A DNA stretch of 64,000 bases from NCBI RefSeq assembly GCF_002192455.1, contig NZ_CP021744.1, positions 1,550,001-1,614,000 of the forward strand, written 5' to 3'. Below are positions 1-8,141 of this stretch, in pieces (position 1 is the first letter of the stretch; every line of letters starts with the position of its first letter). This DNA is from Streptomyces albireticuli. GTDB taxonomy: Bacteria > Actinomycetota > Actinomycetes > Streptomycetales > Streptomycetaceae. The translations under genes were made by a program, and so were the position numbers. The notes beneath the pieces are model-generated. The model was not told the DNA's origin. It did no database searches and saw only the letters and a program-made list of their open reading frames with translations.

Positions 1-832
1 AGGCCTCCGCGAGCGTCGACCAATGGGGCACCAGCATCTCGGAGAGCTCCTGCCCTCCCAGCATCTCCAGCCGCCACAGCAGTGCGACCGCATCGAGGTC
101 TTCCCGGGCTCCCGCCCTCGTCTTGCGGCGCACCTCCAGCTGGTAGCAGCGCAGGGCCTCGTCCAATTCGCCCTCACCGAGCAGCCCCATGGCGAAGTGC
201 CACCACATGTGGATGCGCATGGGCTCGGCCTCTCCCCACCCGTTGGAGTAGCGGGAGATGGATTCTTTCGCCGCCTCGTATTCGCGCAGCCTCTGCAACA
301 CGTGGACCTTGGCATGCAGTGCGTAGACATCATCGTGATTGATGCTCATCGCACGCTCCGCGGAGGAGATCGCGGCGGAATAGTGCCCGCATTCCTCCAG
401 GGCGAAGGCGAAAAGTCCATCGGTGAGGCCGGCGGCGCGGCGGGTCATCGTGGGGCGCAGCTCGATGAGGGCGCGGCCCGTCTCGAGAAGCCCCTCGTTG
501 TCGCCCAGGGAGAAGTCGGCCATATGGGCGAGGAACCCGGTGAGCAACGCATGCTCGCCACTGGATTTTTGCAGGCTGCTCGCCAGCATCTCGCGAGCGC
601 TCAGCAAGTCCCCCCGCGCCCAGCTCAGCACCGCCTCGCGAGTGGTACGGAACTCAGGGTCGAGGGCGCTGGGCGCAATGGCTTCAAGAATTTCGGTGGC
701 TTCGCGTGATCGCGCTGCCTCCATATTGGTGACGCCTTCGGCGGCGACGACGAGGCCGTGGAACGGATCGGTGTTCCGAATGGTGCCGAGGTCGAGGCGG
801 AGGGCTACTAAGTCTTCAACGATGTTTTCCAT
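1..832 (-). CDS. TTC38-like TPR-repeat protein (3' end outside window)
   Basis: The reading frame is open from an ATG at 832 to the window edge with no stop, so about 277 residues are visible and the C-terminus is missing. It starts MENIVEDLVALRLDLG, then DPFHGLVVAAEG, and is composed of helical TPR-like units. It contains the segment HMWWHFAMGLLGEGELDEAL, which resembles the tetratricopeptide-repeat-38 family. The biochemical role of that family is not settled in bacteria. The start overlaps the end of the MFS gene by 25 bp, so it is very probably translationally coupled as the third gene of the operon. Base composition is lower in GC than most of the window. The TPR nature is well supported; the TTC38 assignment is from recalled family features. 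Confidence 0.75.
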   Translation of the reverse strand, partial: MENIVEDLVALRLDLGTIRNTDPFHGLVVAAEGVTNMEAARSREATEILEAIAPSALDPEFRTTREAVLSWARGDLLSAREMLASSLQKSSGEHALLTGFLAHMADFSLGDNEGLLETGRALIELRPTMTRRAAGLTDGLFAFALEECGHYSAAISSAERAMSINHDDVYALHAKVHVLQRLREYEAAKESISRYSNGWGEAEPMRIHMWWHFAMGLLGEGELDEALRCYQLEVRRKTRAGAREDLDAVALLWRLEMLGGQELSEMLVPHWSTLAEA

Positions 833-1932
833 GTCCGGATTCCTCGGAACGAGTAGGACATAACGATGACAAGGAGGAACGGCGCAACCCACACCAGCGG
901 TTGCGTCGCGCCGGATACGAGAAAGACGACAGCCAAGGTGGGAATCGCCGCGGCATTGCCGAGGGCGACCGCCTGGCTGGTGACGGCAGAGTCGTAGTGG
1001 GTAGCGGTGTACTCCCGCAGCGCGATGCGCAGCGCGCCGAAGCCGGCCCCCAGCGCGAAGGTGGAGAGCGCCATCGTGACCACGGCGGCGCCACCCGCCG
1101 GCAGCGCCCACAACACCCCACCCACCAGGGTGCAGGCGACCACCAGCGTCGAGAGCATCGCGGAAGGCAGCTTCGCGCGGGCCAACACCACACCCGCGAC
1201 GATGACGCCGATTCCCAGGCAGGCGTCGACGATGCCGACCGTGACAAGGCCCGCACCGCGGTCACTGACCTGGAGCGGCAGCATCAGATTGAACGTGCCG
1301 AGCACCGGCCAGACGAGCGCGAACGTGGCGATCAGACGCAGCGGAGCCGCAGGCTTCGCCGAGGGAGCGGCCTCGGTCTCGTCATCCGTGCCGGCGACCA
1401 CAGCGGCCTGCACACCCGCCCAGCTGAGCGCGGCAACCAGCACAAAACCTGCCGTCAACGCCAGCACGATGCCGCGGGTACCCACCACGTCGATGATCGC
1501 GGGGGCGAACAGCGGCCCGATCATCAGGGCCGCCTGATTACCCGACATGGTGACGGAGCTGGCCCACGACACATCCTGCCGCCGCTTCTCCTCATTGAAC
1601 CAGCTTTCCCAACTCGCCTCCAGGGAGAAGAAGCCGACCCACATGAAGAAGTTCGCGACGACCAGCGCGGTGGCGTTCTCCACGAGAAAACTGACCACGA
1701 GCGAGACCACGGCCACATAAAGCAGCGACAGCACAGTGAGGCGCTGCCCCGACATCGTTATGCGGCGGATCACGAGCGGCACCGCCAGCGCCGGCACATA
1801 CGACAGCAGCGTCGAAATGACCAGCCGCCAGTAGCCGCCGCTTTCCGATGTCGCGATCTGCCAGTTGACCACCACGAGGAAAGTGCCGGCAAAGAAGCGG
1901 TACAGGGTTGAAACAATGGTATAGCGGATCAT
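808..1932 (-). CDS. MFS transporter, probable exporter
   Basis: The 374-residue protein is almost entirely hydrophobic helices (about 10-12 membrane segments), with the loop motif VIRRITMSGQR after the second or third helix and WESWFNEEKRRQ between central helices. This is the layout of a major facilitator superfamily transporter, slightly shorter than the usual 400 residues. It lies 41 bp downstream of an ATP-grasp ligase gene and overlaps the following TPR gene by 25 bp. In known ligase-transporter pairs such as bacilysin BacD/BacE the transporter exports the ligase product or gives self-protection. Export here is inference from context; the substrate is unknown. Confidence 0.8.
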   Translation of the reverse strand: MIRYTIVSTLYRFFAGTFLVVVNWQIATSESGGYWRLVISTLLSYVPALAVPLVIRRITMSGQRLTVLSLLYVAVVSLVVSFLVENATALVVANFFMWVGFFSLEASWESWFNEEKRRQDVSWASSVTMSGNQAALMIGPLFAPAIIDVVGTRGIVLALTAGFVLVAALSWAGVQAAVVAGTDDETEAAPSAKPAAPLRLIATFALVWPVLGTFNLMLPLQVSDRGAGLVTVGIVDACLGIGVIVAGVVLARAKLPSAMLSTLVVACTLVGGVLWALPAGGAAVVTMALSTFALGAGFGALRIALREYTATHYDSAVTSQAVALGNAAAIPTLAVVFLVSGATQPLVWVAPFLLVIVMSYSFRGIRTWKTSLKT

Positions 1933-1973
1933 AGGTGCCTCGACGAGACCTTCCTCACGCCCTCAGTTCCCGG

Positions 1974-3221
1974 TCACCCGAAGATTTCGTCGGAGAGTGC
2001 ATCCGCGATCTCGACAGGCATCGTGGTGTACTCGGTGAAGATTTCGCTCCACACCATTTCGACCACGCCGTCCCGGGTGCTCCAGTCCGCGACAGGCTGC
2101 ACGACGTCACCAGGCTTCTTGGACACGAAGACAGAGACCACGCTCTCGGGAAGTTCCTCCGGAATCCTTACCGAGGTGATCTCCCCTGGCTGTGCCTTGA
2201 GGAATGCCACGGCACTGCTGCGGACGGGTTCGCTCTGCACCAGCGGAAAAGGGTCGATCCCCAAGTAGGAGGACACATGCAGGGTGTACGGGTTGTACCC
2301 GTAGGCACGCTCCACCTGGTCCATGATGCCGTCACCGCCGGGACGAGCCGCCGCCTCGATGAGCCACGGAGCACCCTTGCTGTCGAATTTGATCTCGACG
2401 TGCGCGATCCCGTGATCGATGCCGAGGGCCTCGCACGCCTTCTCCGCCAAGGTCGTCAACGTCGTATCGCCCGTACGGTGACTGGGCACGAGGTGCCCGA
2501 CCTCGGCGAAGAAAGGAGGTGCCGAAAGATATTTTTCGGTGACCGCGAGCGTCATGCGCCGATCGCCGTGGCACAGCACCTCGACGGAGATCTCCTCCTG
2601 GGAGTCCACGTACTGCTCGACCATGTAGCGGGAACCGTCGATGGGGAAAGCGTCGCGGTAGCGCTCGATGTGCTCCACCGAGGCCGCGAACGCGGCAATC
2701 GCCTCAGCACGTGTATGGGCGAGGCTGACCCCGCCGCTGCCGCTGAAGTCGGCGGGCTTCAGCACGACCGGGAACCCGATCTCCTCGGCCGCCGCGAGCA
2801 TCTCCGCCTCGGAGGTGACGGAAATGGAGCGCGGAGTCGGCAGACCCGCCGCCTCGAAACGCGCCTTCATCGCGTACTTGTCGCGTGTGACATGTGCCGA
2901 ATCGGCCGAGAGTCCGGGCAACCCGTACTTCTTCGCGACGGCACTCGCCGACGGCACACCCCAGTCGTTGACCGGCACAACCGCCGCAAGGTCCCAGCCG
3001 CGTTCCTTCCACTCGTCCACCGCCGCGAGCACGGAATCGGCGTAGCCGTCATCCGCCGCTATCACTCGGTCGAAGAAGCGCTGCGGGCTACGCAGCGGAT
3101 CGAGCGCTGTCATCCACACAGGCATGGAACTTGCGTCCTTGGCACCCGAGAAGGAGCGCTCACGTAAGAAGTAGCTCGTCCCGAGACCTAAGAGAAGAAC
3201 GTATGAGCGATTCGTATCCAT
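1974..3221 (-). CDS. ATP-grasp domain carboxylate-amine ligase
   Basis: The 415-residue protein has the ATP-grasp order: a variable N-terminal domain (1-110), the ATP-binding loop region with FPVVLKPADFSGSGGVSL at about 150-167, YMVEQYVDSQEEISVEVL at about 199-216, and the metal-binding end HVEIKFDSKGAPWLIEAAA followed by RPGGDG at about 275-298. The Glu and Arg of that last motif match the usual Mg-ATP site. The family joins a carboxylate to an amine or thiol through an acyl phosphate, as in L-amino acid ligases such as BacD. The ATG is preceded by GGAGA. It heads an operon with an MFS transporter and a TPR protein, which suggests small peptide or amide biosynthesis. Substrates cannot be read from the sequence. 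Confidence 0.88.
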   Translation of the reverse strand: MDTNRSYVLLLGLGTSYFLRERSFSGAKDASSMPVWMTALDPLRSPQRFFDRVIAADDGYADSVLAAVDEWKERGWDLAAVVPVNDWGVPSASAVAKKYGLPGLSADSAHVTRDKYAMKARFEAAGLPTPRSISVTSEAEMLAAAEEIGFPVVLKPADFSGSGGVSLAHTRAEAIAAFAASVEHIERYRDAFPIDGSRYMVEQYVDSQEEISVEVLCHGDRRMTLAVTEKYLSAPPFFAEVGHLVPSHRTGDTTLTTLAEKACEALGIDHGIAHVEIKFDSKGAPWLIEAAARPGGDGIMDQVERAYGYNPYTLHVSSYLGIDPFPLVQSEPVRSSAVAFLKAQPGEITSVRIPEELPESVVSVFVSKKPGDVVQPVADWSTRDGVVEMVWSEIFTEYTTMPVEIADALSDEIFG

Positions 3222-3728
3222 GTGGTCGGGTCTCCGTCGGTTCGGCTACGGGATGCGTGGAGGCGGCGGCTGCCGTCGGCGCTGGGGATGCCGGAGAAGC
3301 GCGGGCGGTTGGCGCCGGCCCGGATGGAGGGCCTGCGCGGCCAACTGGAGGAGCTTCAGCCGGCGGTGACTGGTGGGCACGGGAAGCCGCCCCTGGTCAG
3401 CTTCATGCTTGACGGCCCCCAAGAAGGTCAACGCGGCATATGTCACTGGCATTGATCCAAACGCAGACACACTCTAGACACATTACTGACACACGATCAA
3501 GAGTTGTCCGCCGCTGGAGCCCCTCACGAATCCGGAGAGTGAGCGTCCAATCTGGAGGGACAGGGGGCCTGACGTCGAGGAGAGGGAAGACCACGGCATG
3601 GCGACGGGGCCTGGTTCCGGCATGTGGACTGTCTGCTTCCGTCAACACGCCTGAACCGAGGCCCCGTTGGTGCGAATCAGTACATTCGAGTCCCCGACGT
3701 CGGGCAGATCCGCTGCCCGGCCCCGCGG
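3222..3728. other. Intergenic stretch without a convincing gene
   Basis: About 500 bp with lower GC than the surroundings, lying between the start of the ATP-grasp operon and the end of the LysM gene. Short open frames exist on both strands but none has a good ribosome site, codon bias or recognisable motif. It must hold the promoter of the leftward ATP-grasp operon. The drop in GC and lack of genes fit a junction between an acquired block and the core. Confidence 0.5.
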
Positions 3729-3755
3729 GGCCGCCCGGGCAGTTCCCGGGCGGCC
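3729..3755 (-). terminator. GC-rich hairpin after the LysM endolysin-like gene
   Basis: A perfect 11-bp inverted repeat GGCCGCCCGGG with a 5-nt loop (CAGTT) lies 5 bp beyond the stop codon of the CHAP-LysM gene. There is no T-run, as is usual for streptomycete terminators. Confidence 0.6.
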
Positions 3756-3760
3756 GGTGG

Positions 3761-4765
3761 CTACGGGAGCGTGACCACGTCTCCCGGGGCGATCGCGTCG
3801 GGGTCCGCGATCCGCGGGTTCGCCGCCGTCAGCTCGGACAGCGGGACACCGTTCGCCGCCGCGATGGACGAGAGCGTGTCACCCTCCCGCACCGTGACGG
3901 TGCGGGTCTGTCCGTACTCCGCCGTCAGCCGCGCCAGCTGCTTGGGGCCCGGTATGCCGTCCGCGTCGGCACCCGTGTCGCCCAGCTTCTCCTGGTACCG
4001 GCGCACCGACTCGGTGTCGGCCTCCGTCCATTCGGGGCCGGGGCCCTCCTTGTAGGCGCCGCAGCCGGCCCGTACCAGCATCTCTCCCAGGCGGGTGATG
4101 TGCTCGCCGCTGCTCCCGGGCCCGTAGGCCAGACCGTCGATCACGACCTGTCGGGAGGAGTCACCGGCCTCTTCCTTCCGGTCCTCCTCCTCCCGGACGA
4201 CGGGCCGGGAGGAGGTGTCGCCGCCGGCCGGGATGTCGGACTCGTCGGCCTGCTCGCCGAAGTGGACGACTCCGGGGCGCCCCTTCCAGTCGGGGTCGGC
4301 CACCACGGCGCCCTCCGGGAAGTCCGGGACGCCGTACCCGTAGACGTAGGAGGACTTGCGCGGCCGGGTCTTGAGGTAGACGCCGTCGCCCTCGGCCGAG
4401 CCCCCGTCGTTGGTGTTGCCCTCGATGGTGGTGATCTCGTCGTCCGTGTACGCGATGCAGATGCCCGTGTGCGACCCGCCGCCGGGGCCGAAGAAGACCA
4501 CGCCGCCGATGGCCGGGTAGGCGCTCCAGCGGTCGCGCTCCTGGAACCACTCCACACCCGCCGGGCACCACGCGTAGCGCGGCACGATGTCGCCGTTCCC
4601 GCTGCGGTCCGCGGCCCAGCTCACGAACATGCCGCACCACGCCTCTTCGTTCATGCCGTACCAGCGGCCGAACTTGTTGTCGTTGTCCCAGTGCCCGTCG
4701 GAAAAGCCCTCCTGGTACCCGATCTCCTCGCGGGCGACGTCGATGAATTCTTTGGCTCCGGACAT
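3761..4765 (-). CDS. CHAP - peptidoglycan-binding - LysM protein, endolysin-like
   Basis: The 334-residue protein starts MSGAKEFIDVAREEIGYQEG. The N-terminal third is a CHAP cysteine amidase/endopeptidase fold with AWCGMFVSWAA (catalytic Cys) and GGGSHTGICIAY (catalytic His). An acidic linker follows (EEEDRKEE), then a peptidoglycan-binding_1-like segment (ADTESVRRYQEKLG, DADGIPGPKQL) and a C-terminal LysM (VREGDTLSSIAAANGVPLSELTAANP is the region at about 286-311). It should cut and bind peptidoglycan. No signal peptide or membrane anchor is visible, unlike ordinary secreted hydrolases. The start is fixed by AGGAGG 8 bp upstream of the ATG. It is divergent from three further wall-directed genes. 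Confidence 0.85.
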   Translation of the reverse strand: MSGAKEFIDVAREEIGYQEGFSDGHWDNDNKFGRWYGMNEEAWCGMFVSWAADRSGNGDIVPRYAWCPAGVEWFQERDRWSAYPAIGGVVFFGPGGGSHTGICIAYTDDEITTIEGNTNDGGSAEGDGVYLKTRPRKSSYVYGYGVPDFPEGAVVADPDWKGRPGVVHFGEQADESDIPAGGDTSSRPVVREEEDRKEEAGDSSRQVVIDGLAYGPGSSGEHITRLGEMLVRAGCGAYKEGPGPEWTEADTESVRRYQEKLGDTGADADGIPGPKQLARLTAEYGQTRTVTVREGDTLSSIAAANGVPLSELTAANPRIADPDAIAPGDVVTLP

Positions 4766-5137
4766 GGTTTACCCCTCCTGGATTCTGAGAATGAACAATT
4801 CCGTGGCGACGGTGATCGCAGTGGAATGAGCGCTCGCGCGATGGCGCGCAGCGGGCACGGCGATGGCGTGCACCGCCTCCGACGTGGGATGCGAGCTGCC
4901 GATCACCATGCCACATCGAGGCCGGAATTGCCCTGCCGGGCTCCTGTTGAGCGCTTTCTCCGGGAGCCGTTGACCGGCCCGCCGGCCCGCGTTGACCGCC
5001 ATTGATTTCGCGTTGATCCACCACAGACAAAGGCCCGGCAACATGGTGGATGTCGAAAAGGTTCGACTGCTCCCAGAGCAATTCGCGTCGCTGTGCGGAA
5101 GAAATGCGCAGCGCTCCAGAACGGTTGGCAGAGAGAA
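4766..5137. promoter_or_regulatory. Divergent promoter region between wall-active genes
   Basis: About 370 bp of comparatively AT-richer DNA between the leftward CHAP-LysM gene and the rightward trefoil-CAP gene. It must carry promoters for both directions. I could not identify a specific -35/-10 pair or operator. A longer in-frame start for the rightward gene at 5093 is possible but less likely. Confidence 0.45.
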
Positions 5138-6022
5138 ATGTCCCCGCAGAACGGCCAGGTATACGTCCTTCGCTCGGCGACCGGTGTGGTCGCCGACGTC
5201 GACCACAGCAGCACGGCACCGGGCACGAAGATCCAGGGCTGGTCGCCCAACGGGTCGCAGGCGCAGCAGTGGGTCTTCTGGGCCAAGGACGACGGCGCGT
5301 GGCTGCTGGAGACGGGGCTGACCCGCGGCACCCACGGCCCCGGCCAGGCCATGGTCCTCGACTACGACTTCACCAACTGGCGGGCCCACCTGTTCAAGGA
5401 GCACGGGCAGGCCAACCAGCTGTGGCGGCTGGAGGACGCCGGCGACGGCCACGTGCGCCTCAAGAGCCTGCGCACGGAAGGCGGCGACGCCTACCTGACC
5501 GCCGACGGCGGCGGCCGCTCCCTGGGCGTGTGGAAGTCCGACCCGGGCAGCGACGCCCAGCGGTGGCGGCTGGAGGGCGTCTCCTCCCCCGGCCAGGGCG
5601 GACAGCCCGGTCAGCAGCCGCAGCCCCAGCCCCAGCCGGGCGGTGGCGGCTCCGCGGTCGACCTGATGCTCAGCCTGGTCAACCAGGAGCGGGCGAAGGC
5701 GGGGGTGCCGCCGCTGCGCCTCGACGACCGGCTGTCCTTGGCCGCTCAGCGGCACTCGGAGGACCAGGCCCGCAACAACTTCCTCGGGCACAAGGGCTCC
5801 AACGGCAGTGAGTTCTTCGACCGCTTCCGCGAGGCGGGCGTCCAGAACCTCTCCGCCGGAGCCGAGAACGCGGCGCCCGTGACGGACGTACGCCAGGCCA
5901 TGGACATGCTGATGAAGAGCGCCGGCCACCGCGTCAACATCCTGTCGCCGCAGTACGGCCGCTTCGGCGCCGGCTTCGCTCCCGGCAACGGCGGGCGCTG
6001 GACCCAGGCCTTCGCCAACTGA
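5138..6022 (+). CDS. Trefoil lectin-like domain fused to CAP/SCP domain
   Basis: The 294-residue protein begins MSPQNGQVYVLRSATG, with GAGAG just upstream. This start aligns with the paralogue at 7000 (MSVAPQNGQLFTLRSANG). Residues 1-150 form a ricin/beta-trefoil-like repeat unit with QxW-type motifs (QAQQWVFWAKD, ANQLWRLED, DAQRWRLEG). A Pro-Gln linker (QPQPQPQPGGGGS) leads to a CAP/SCP domain with VNQERAKAGVPPLRLDD, AAQRHSEDQA, GHKGSNGSEF, GAENAA and GHRVNILSPQYGRFGAGFA. CAP domains are secreted proteins that bind lipids or surfaces. No signal peptide is seen here. The amidase gene follows after 31 bp, so they are probably co-transcribed. Confidence 0.85.
   Translation: MSPQNGQVYVLRSATGVVADVDHSSTAPGTKIQGWSPNGSQAQQWVFWAKDDGAWLLETGLTRGTHGPGQAMVLDYDFTNWRAHLFKEHGQANQLWRLEDAGDGHVRLKSLRTEGGDAYLTADGGGRSLGVWKSDPGSDAQRWRLEGVSSPGQGGQPGQQPQPQPQPGGGGSAVDLMLSLVNQERAKAGVPPLRLDDRLSLAAQRHSEDQARNNFLGHKGSNGSEFFDRFREAGVQNLSAGAENAAPVTDVRQAMDMLMKSAGHRVNILSPQYGRFGAGFAPGNGGRWTQAFAN
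5246..5290 (+). repeat. 45-bp direct repeat, copy 1 (inside trefoil domain)
   Basis: This stretch is identical to 7114-7158 in the paralogous trefoil domain and starts CCCAACGGGTCGCAGG. Flanking sequence is similar but not identical, so the two domains are recent duplicates or are kept alike by gene conversion. Confidence 0.8.
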
Positions 6023-6053
6023 CACGCCCGCGAACACGAGGAGCACACCCCCC

Positions 6054-6959
6054 ATGGGCATCACATGGATCCCCGGTGCCGAGCGCCTGGGCGACGGAGA
6101 CATCGGCGGCGGCATGGACACCCCCGAGGAGCCGCCCCGCATCGTCTGGCACACCACCGAGGGCGGCGCCGGTGACGCGGAGTTCGACTCCACCGCCGAC
6201 TACCTGATCGAGATCGGCGCCGAGCCGCACGTGCTCTACGACCCCACGACCGACCGCATCGGCCAGTTCGGTCCGCTGGACGAGAGCGCCCGCGCCCTGC
6301 GCAACGACGGCGACGACCGCACCAACCGCACCGGCAGGGTCTGCATCCAGGTCGAGGTGCTCGCCCGGGCGAGCGAGCCCTTCACCGACTACTGGCGGCC
6401 GGGGCCGAACTTCGCCGCGCTGCTGGACGCCGCCCGCTCCTGGGGCGTCCCGGACGCCTGGCCGGCGGGCGACCTCGCCGCCGACGGCGCCGGCTACACC
6501 AGCCGGGACAGCGACACCTGGCACTCCGAGGGCGGCCACTACGGGCACGCCAACGTCCCCGGAAACGACCACTGGGACCCGGGTGCCGTCGACCGCTCGG
6601 CGATCCTCGCCGCGGGCCCGGGCGACGCCCCGGCCGCCGCGGACGACGAGCCCGGCGCCTCGTCCGGGGCCGCCGAGGTCAGCCTCGCGAACGTCGTGGC
6701 CGCGGCCGGGAGCGACCCGGACGCCCCGCAGGGCGCGACCTCCCACCGCGACGACGTGCTCGTCGTGGAGCGGGCCCTCCAGGCCGAGGGCCTGCTGTCC
6801 GCCGAGTGGGTCGACGGCTCCTTCGGCACCAGCACCCAGGACGCCTACGCCGAGTGGCAGAGCCGCTGCGGCTACGAGGGCGACGACGCCGACGGCGTCC
6901 CGGGCCGCACCAGCCTCGAGAAGCTGGGCGCGGAGCACGGCTTCCGCGTCGCCGGCTGA
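6054..6959 (+). CDS. N-acetylmuramoyl-L-alanine amidase-like protein with PG-binding domain
   Basis: The 301-residue protein has GAGGAG before its ATG. The N-terminal two-thirds resembles the amidase_2/PGRP fold: RIVWHTTEGG supplies a first zinc-ligand His, and GGHYGHANVPGNDHWDPG supplies the later His/Asp ligands. A low-complexity Ala/Asp linker (about 190-220) leads to a peptidoglycan-binding_1-like domain (LVVERALQAEGLL, DGSFGTSTQDAYAEWQ, DADGVPGRTSLEKLG). It would cleave the stem peptide from muramic acid. No signal peptide is apparent. It lies between the two trefoil-bearing genes in one direction with short gaps, suggesting one operon for attack on, or remodelling of, cell walls. Confidence 0.82.
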   Translation: MGITWIPGAERLGDGDIGGGMDTPEEPPRIVWHTTEGGAGDAEFDSTADYLIEIGAEPHVLYDPTTDRIGQFGPLDESARALRNDGDDRTNRTGRVCIQVEVLARASEPFTDYWRPGPNFAALLDAARSWGVPDAWPAGDLAADGAGYTSRDSDTWHSEGGHYGHANVPGNDHWDPGAVDRSAILAAGPGDAPAAADDEPGASSGAAEVSLANVVAAAGSDPDAPQGATSHRDDVLVVERALQAEGLLSAEWVDGSFGTSTQDAYAEWQSRCGYEGDDADGVPGRTSLEKLGAEHGFRVAG

Positions 6960-6999
6960 CCCCCTGACCCCTCCCCACCTCTACGAAAGGTGTCGCGGC

Positions 7000-8046
7000 A
7001 TGTCTGTCGCACCGCAGAACGGCCAGTTGTTCACCCTCCGGTCCGCCAACGGCCTGACCGCCGACGTCAGTTCCAGCCGGACGACGACGGGCAACCGGAT
7101 CCAGGGCTGGAAGCCCAACGGGTCGCAGGCGCAGCAGTGGGTCTTCTGGGCCAAGGACAACGGTTCATGGCTGCTGGAGACGGCGCTGACCCACGGCACC
7201 CACGGCCCCGGCGGGGCCATGGTCGCCGACTACGACTTCAACGCCGGGGTCACCCACCTGTTCCCCGAGCACGGTGACGCCAACCAGCGCTGGCTGTTCG
7301 AGGACGCGGGTCCCGGCTGGTACCGGATCAAGACGGTGCGCGGGGACGAGGGCGACCGCTACCTGACGGCCGTCGGCGAGAGCGTCGCGCTGGCGCTGCG
7401 GAGCCCGGACCGGGGCGACCCCGGCCAGCGGTGGGAGCTGCTGCCCGTCGGTTCCCGGCCGGAGCAGCCGGGCGGCGGGAGCGTGCGGATCACGCTGGAC
7501 GCCGGGCAGGCCCCCGACCTGGCCGGCTGGCTCGAGGCGCAGAAGCCGGTGCTGGAGACCTGGTTCCCCAAGACGGTCGCGCTGATCATAGGCGACGCCT
7601 ACGCGGCGCCCGCCGAGTACCGGATCGTGCTCGACCGGTCCAACACCGGTGTCGCCTACGCCTCCGGCGGCATGGTGAGCGTCAACCCCGACTACGTGCG
7701 CCGCAACCCCGGTGACGCGGGCTTCCTCATCCACGAGCAGGTCCACATCATCCAGCAGAACCGCAGCGCGCCCGGGCACTTCGTGGAGGGCGTGGCCGAC
7801 TGGGTGCGCAACTACCACTTCGAGAACGGCGGGCTCCCCTTCGTCCGGTCCTCCGACAAGTACACCGACGCGTACAAGACGACGGCGTACTTCCTCGACC
7901 ACGTGGCCAAGCACTACGACGGCGACATCGTGCGCAAGCTGAACGTGGCCGGGCACGACGGCTCGTACGACGGCGACGACCAGTGGTGGCGCGCCCGCAC
8001 GGGCAGGACCGCTCAGCAGCTGTGGGACGAGATCCCCAAGCGCTGA
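7000..8046 (+). CDS. Trefoil lectin-like domain fused to basic secretory protein-type zinc peptidase
   Basis: The 348-residue protein starts MSVAPQNGQLF after GAAAGG. Residues 1-155 are a beta-trefoil-like domain closely similar to that of the protein at 5138. A GSRPEQPGGGS linker leads to a basic secretory protein (BSP) family domain with FLIHEQVHIIQQ (HExxH zinc motif), then APGHFVEGVADWVRNY with the third ligand region, and YFLDHVAKHYDG. The family is best known from plants and is found in bacteria as putative secreted metallopeptidases. No signal peptide is visible. A much longer in-frame upstream extension exists but overlaps the preceding gene, so this start is preferred. Confidence 0.82.
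   Translation: MSVAPQNGQLFTLRSANGLTADVSSSRTTTGNRIQGWKPNGSQAQQWVFWAKDNGSWLLETALTHGTHGPGGAMVADYDFNAGVTHLFPEHGDANQRWLFEDAGPGWYRIKTVRGDEGDRYLTAVGESVALALRSPDRGDPGQRWELLPVGSRPEQPGGGSVRITLDAGQAPDLAGWLEAQKPVLETWFPKTVALIIGDAYAAPAEYRIVLDRSNTGVAYASGGMVSVNPDYVRRNPGDAGFLIHEQVHIIQQNRSAPGHFVEGVADWVRNYHFENGGLPFVRSSDKYTDAYKTTAYFLDHVAKHYDGDIVRKLNVAGHDGSYDGDDQWWRARTGRTAQQLWDEIPKR
7114..7158 (+). repeat. 45-bp direct repeat, copy 2 (inside trefoil domain)
   Basis: Identical to 5246-5290; both encode the PNGSQAQQWVFWAKD core of the trefoil domain. Confidence 0.8.
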
Positions 8047-8051
8047 GCCTC

Positions 8052-8082
8052 CCCGGCGGGACGACTTCCCCGTCCCGCCGGG
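8052..8082. terminator. Hairpin between convergent genes
   Basis: A perfect 12-bp inverted repeat CCCGGCGGGACG with a 7-nt loop lies just after the BSP peptidase stop and before the end of the leftward SARP gene. It could terminate both. Confidence 0.65.
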
Positions 8083-8141
8083 CCGCCGCGTCCCCCGGCT
8101 CCCCCGGCCGGGGGCGCGGCCTTCGTCGTCGGCCGCCGTCG

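Noticed and set aside
3660..3720. tRNA-like fragment or attachment site (CATTCGAGTCCCCG resembles a T-arm)
   Set aside because: No matching acceptor stem, anticodon arm or second copy could be found.
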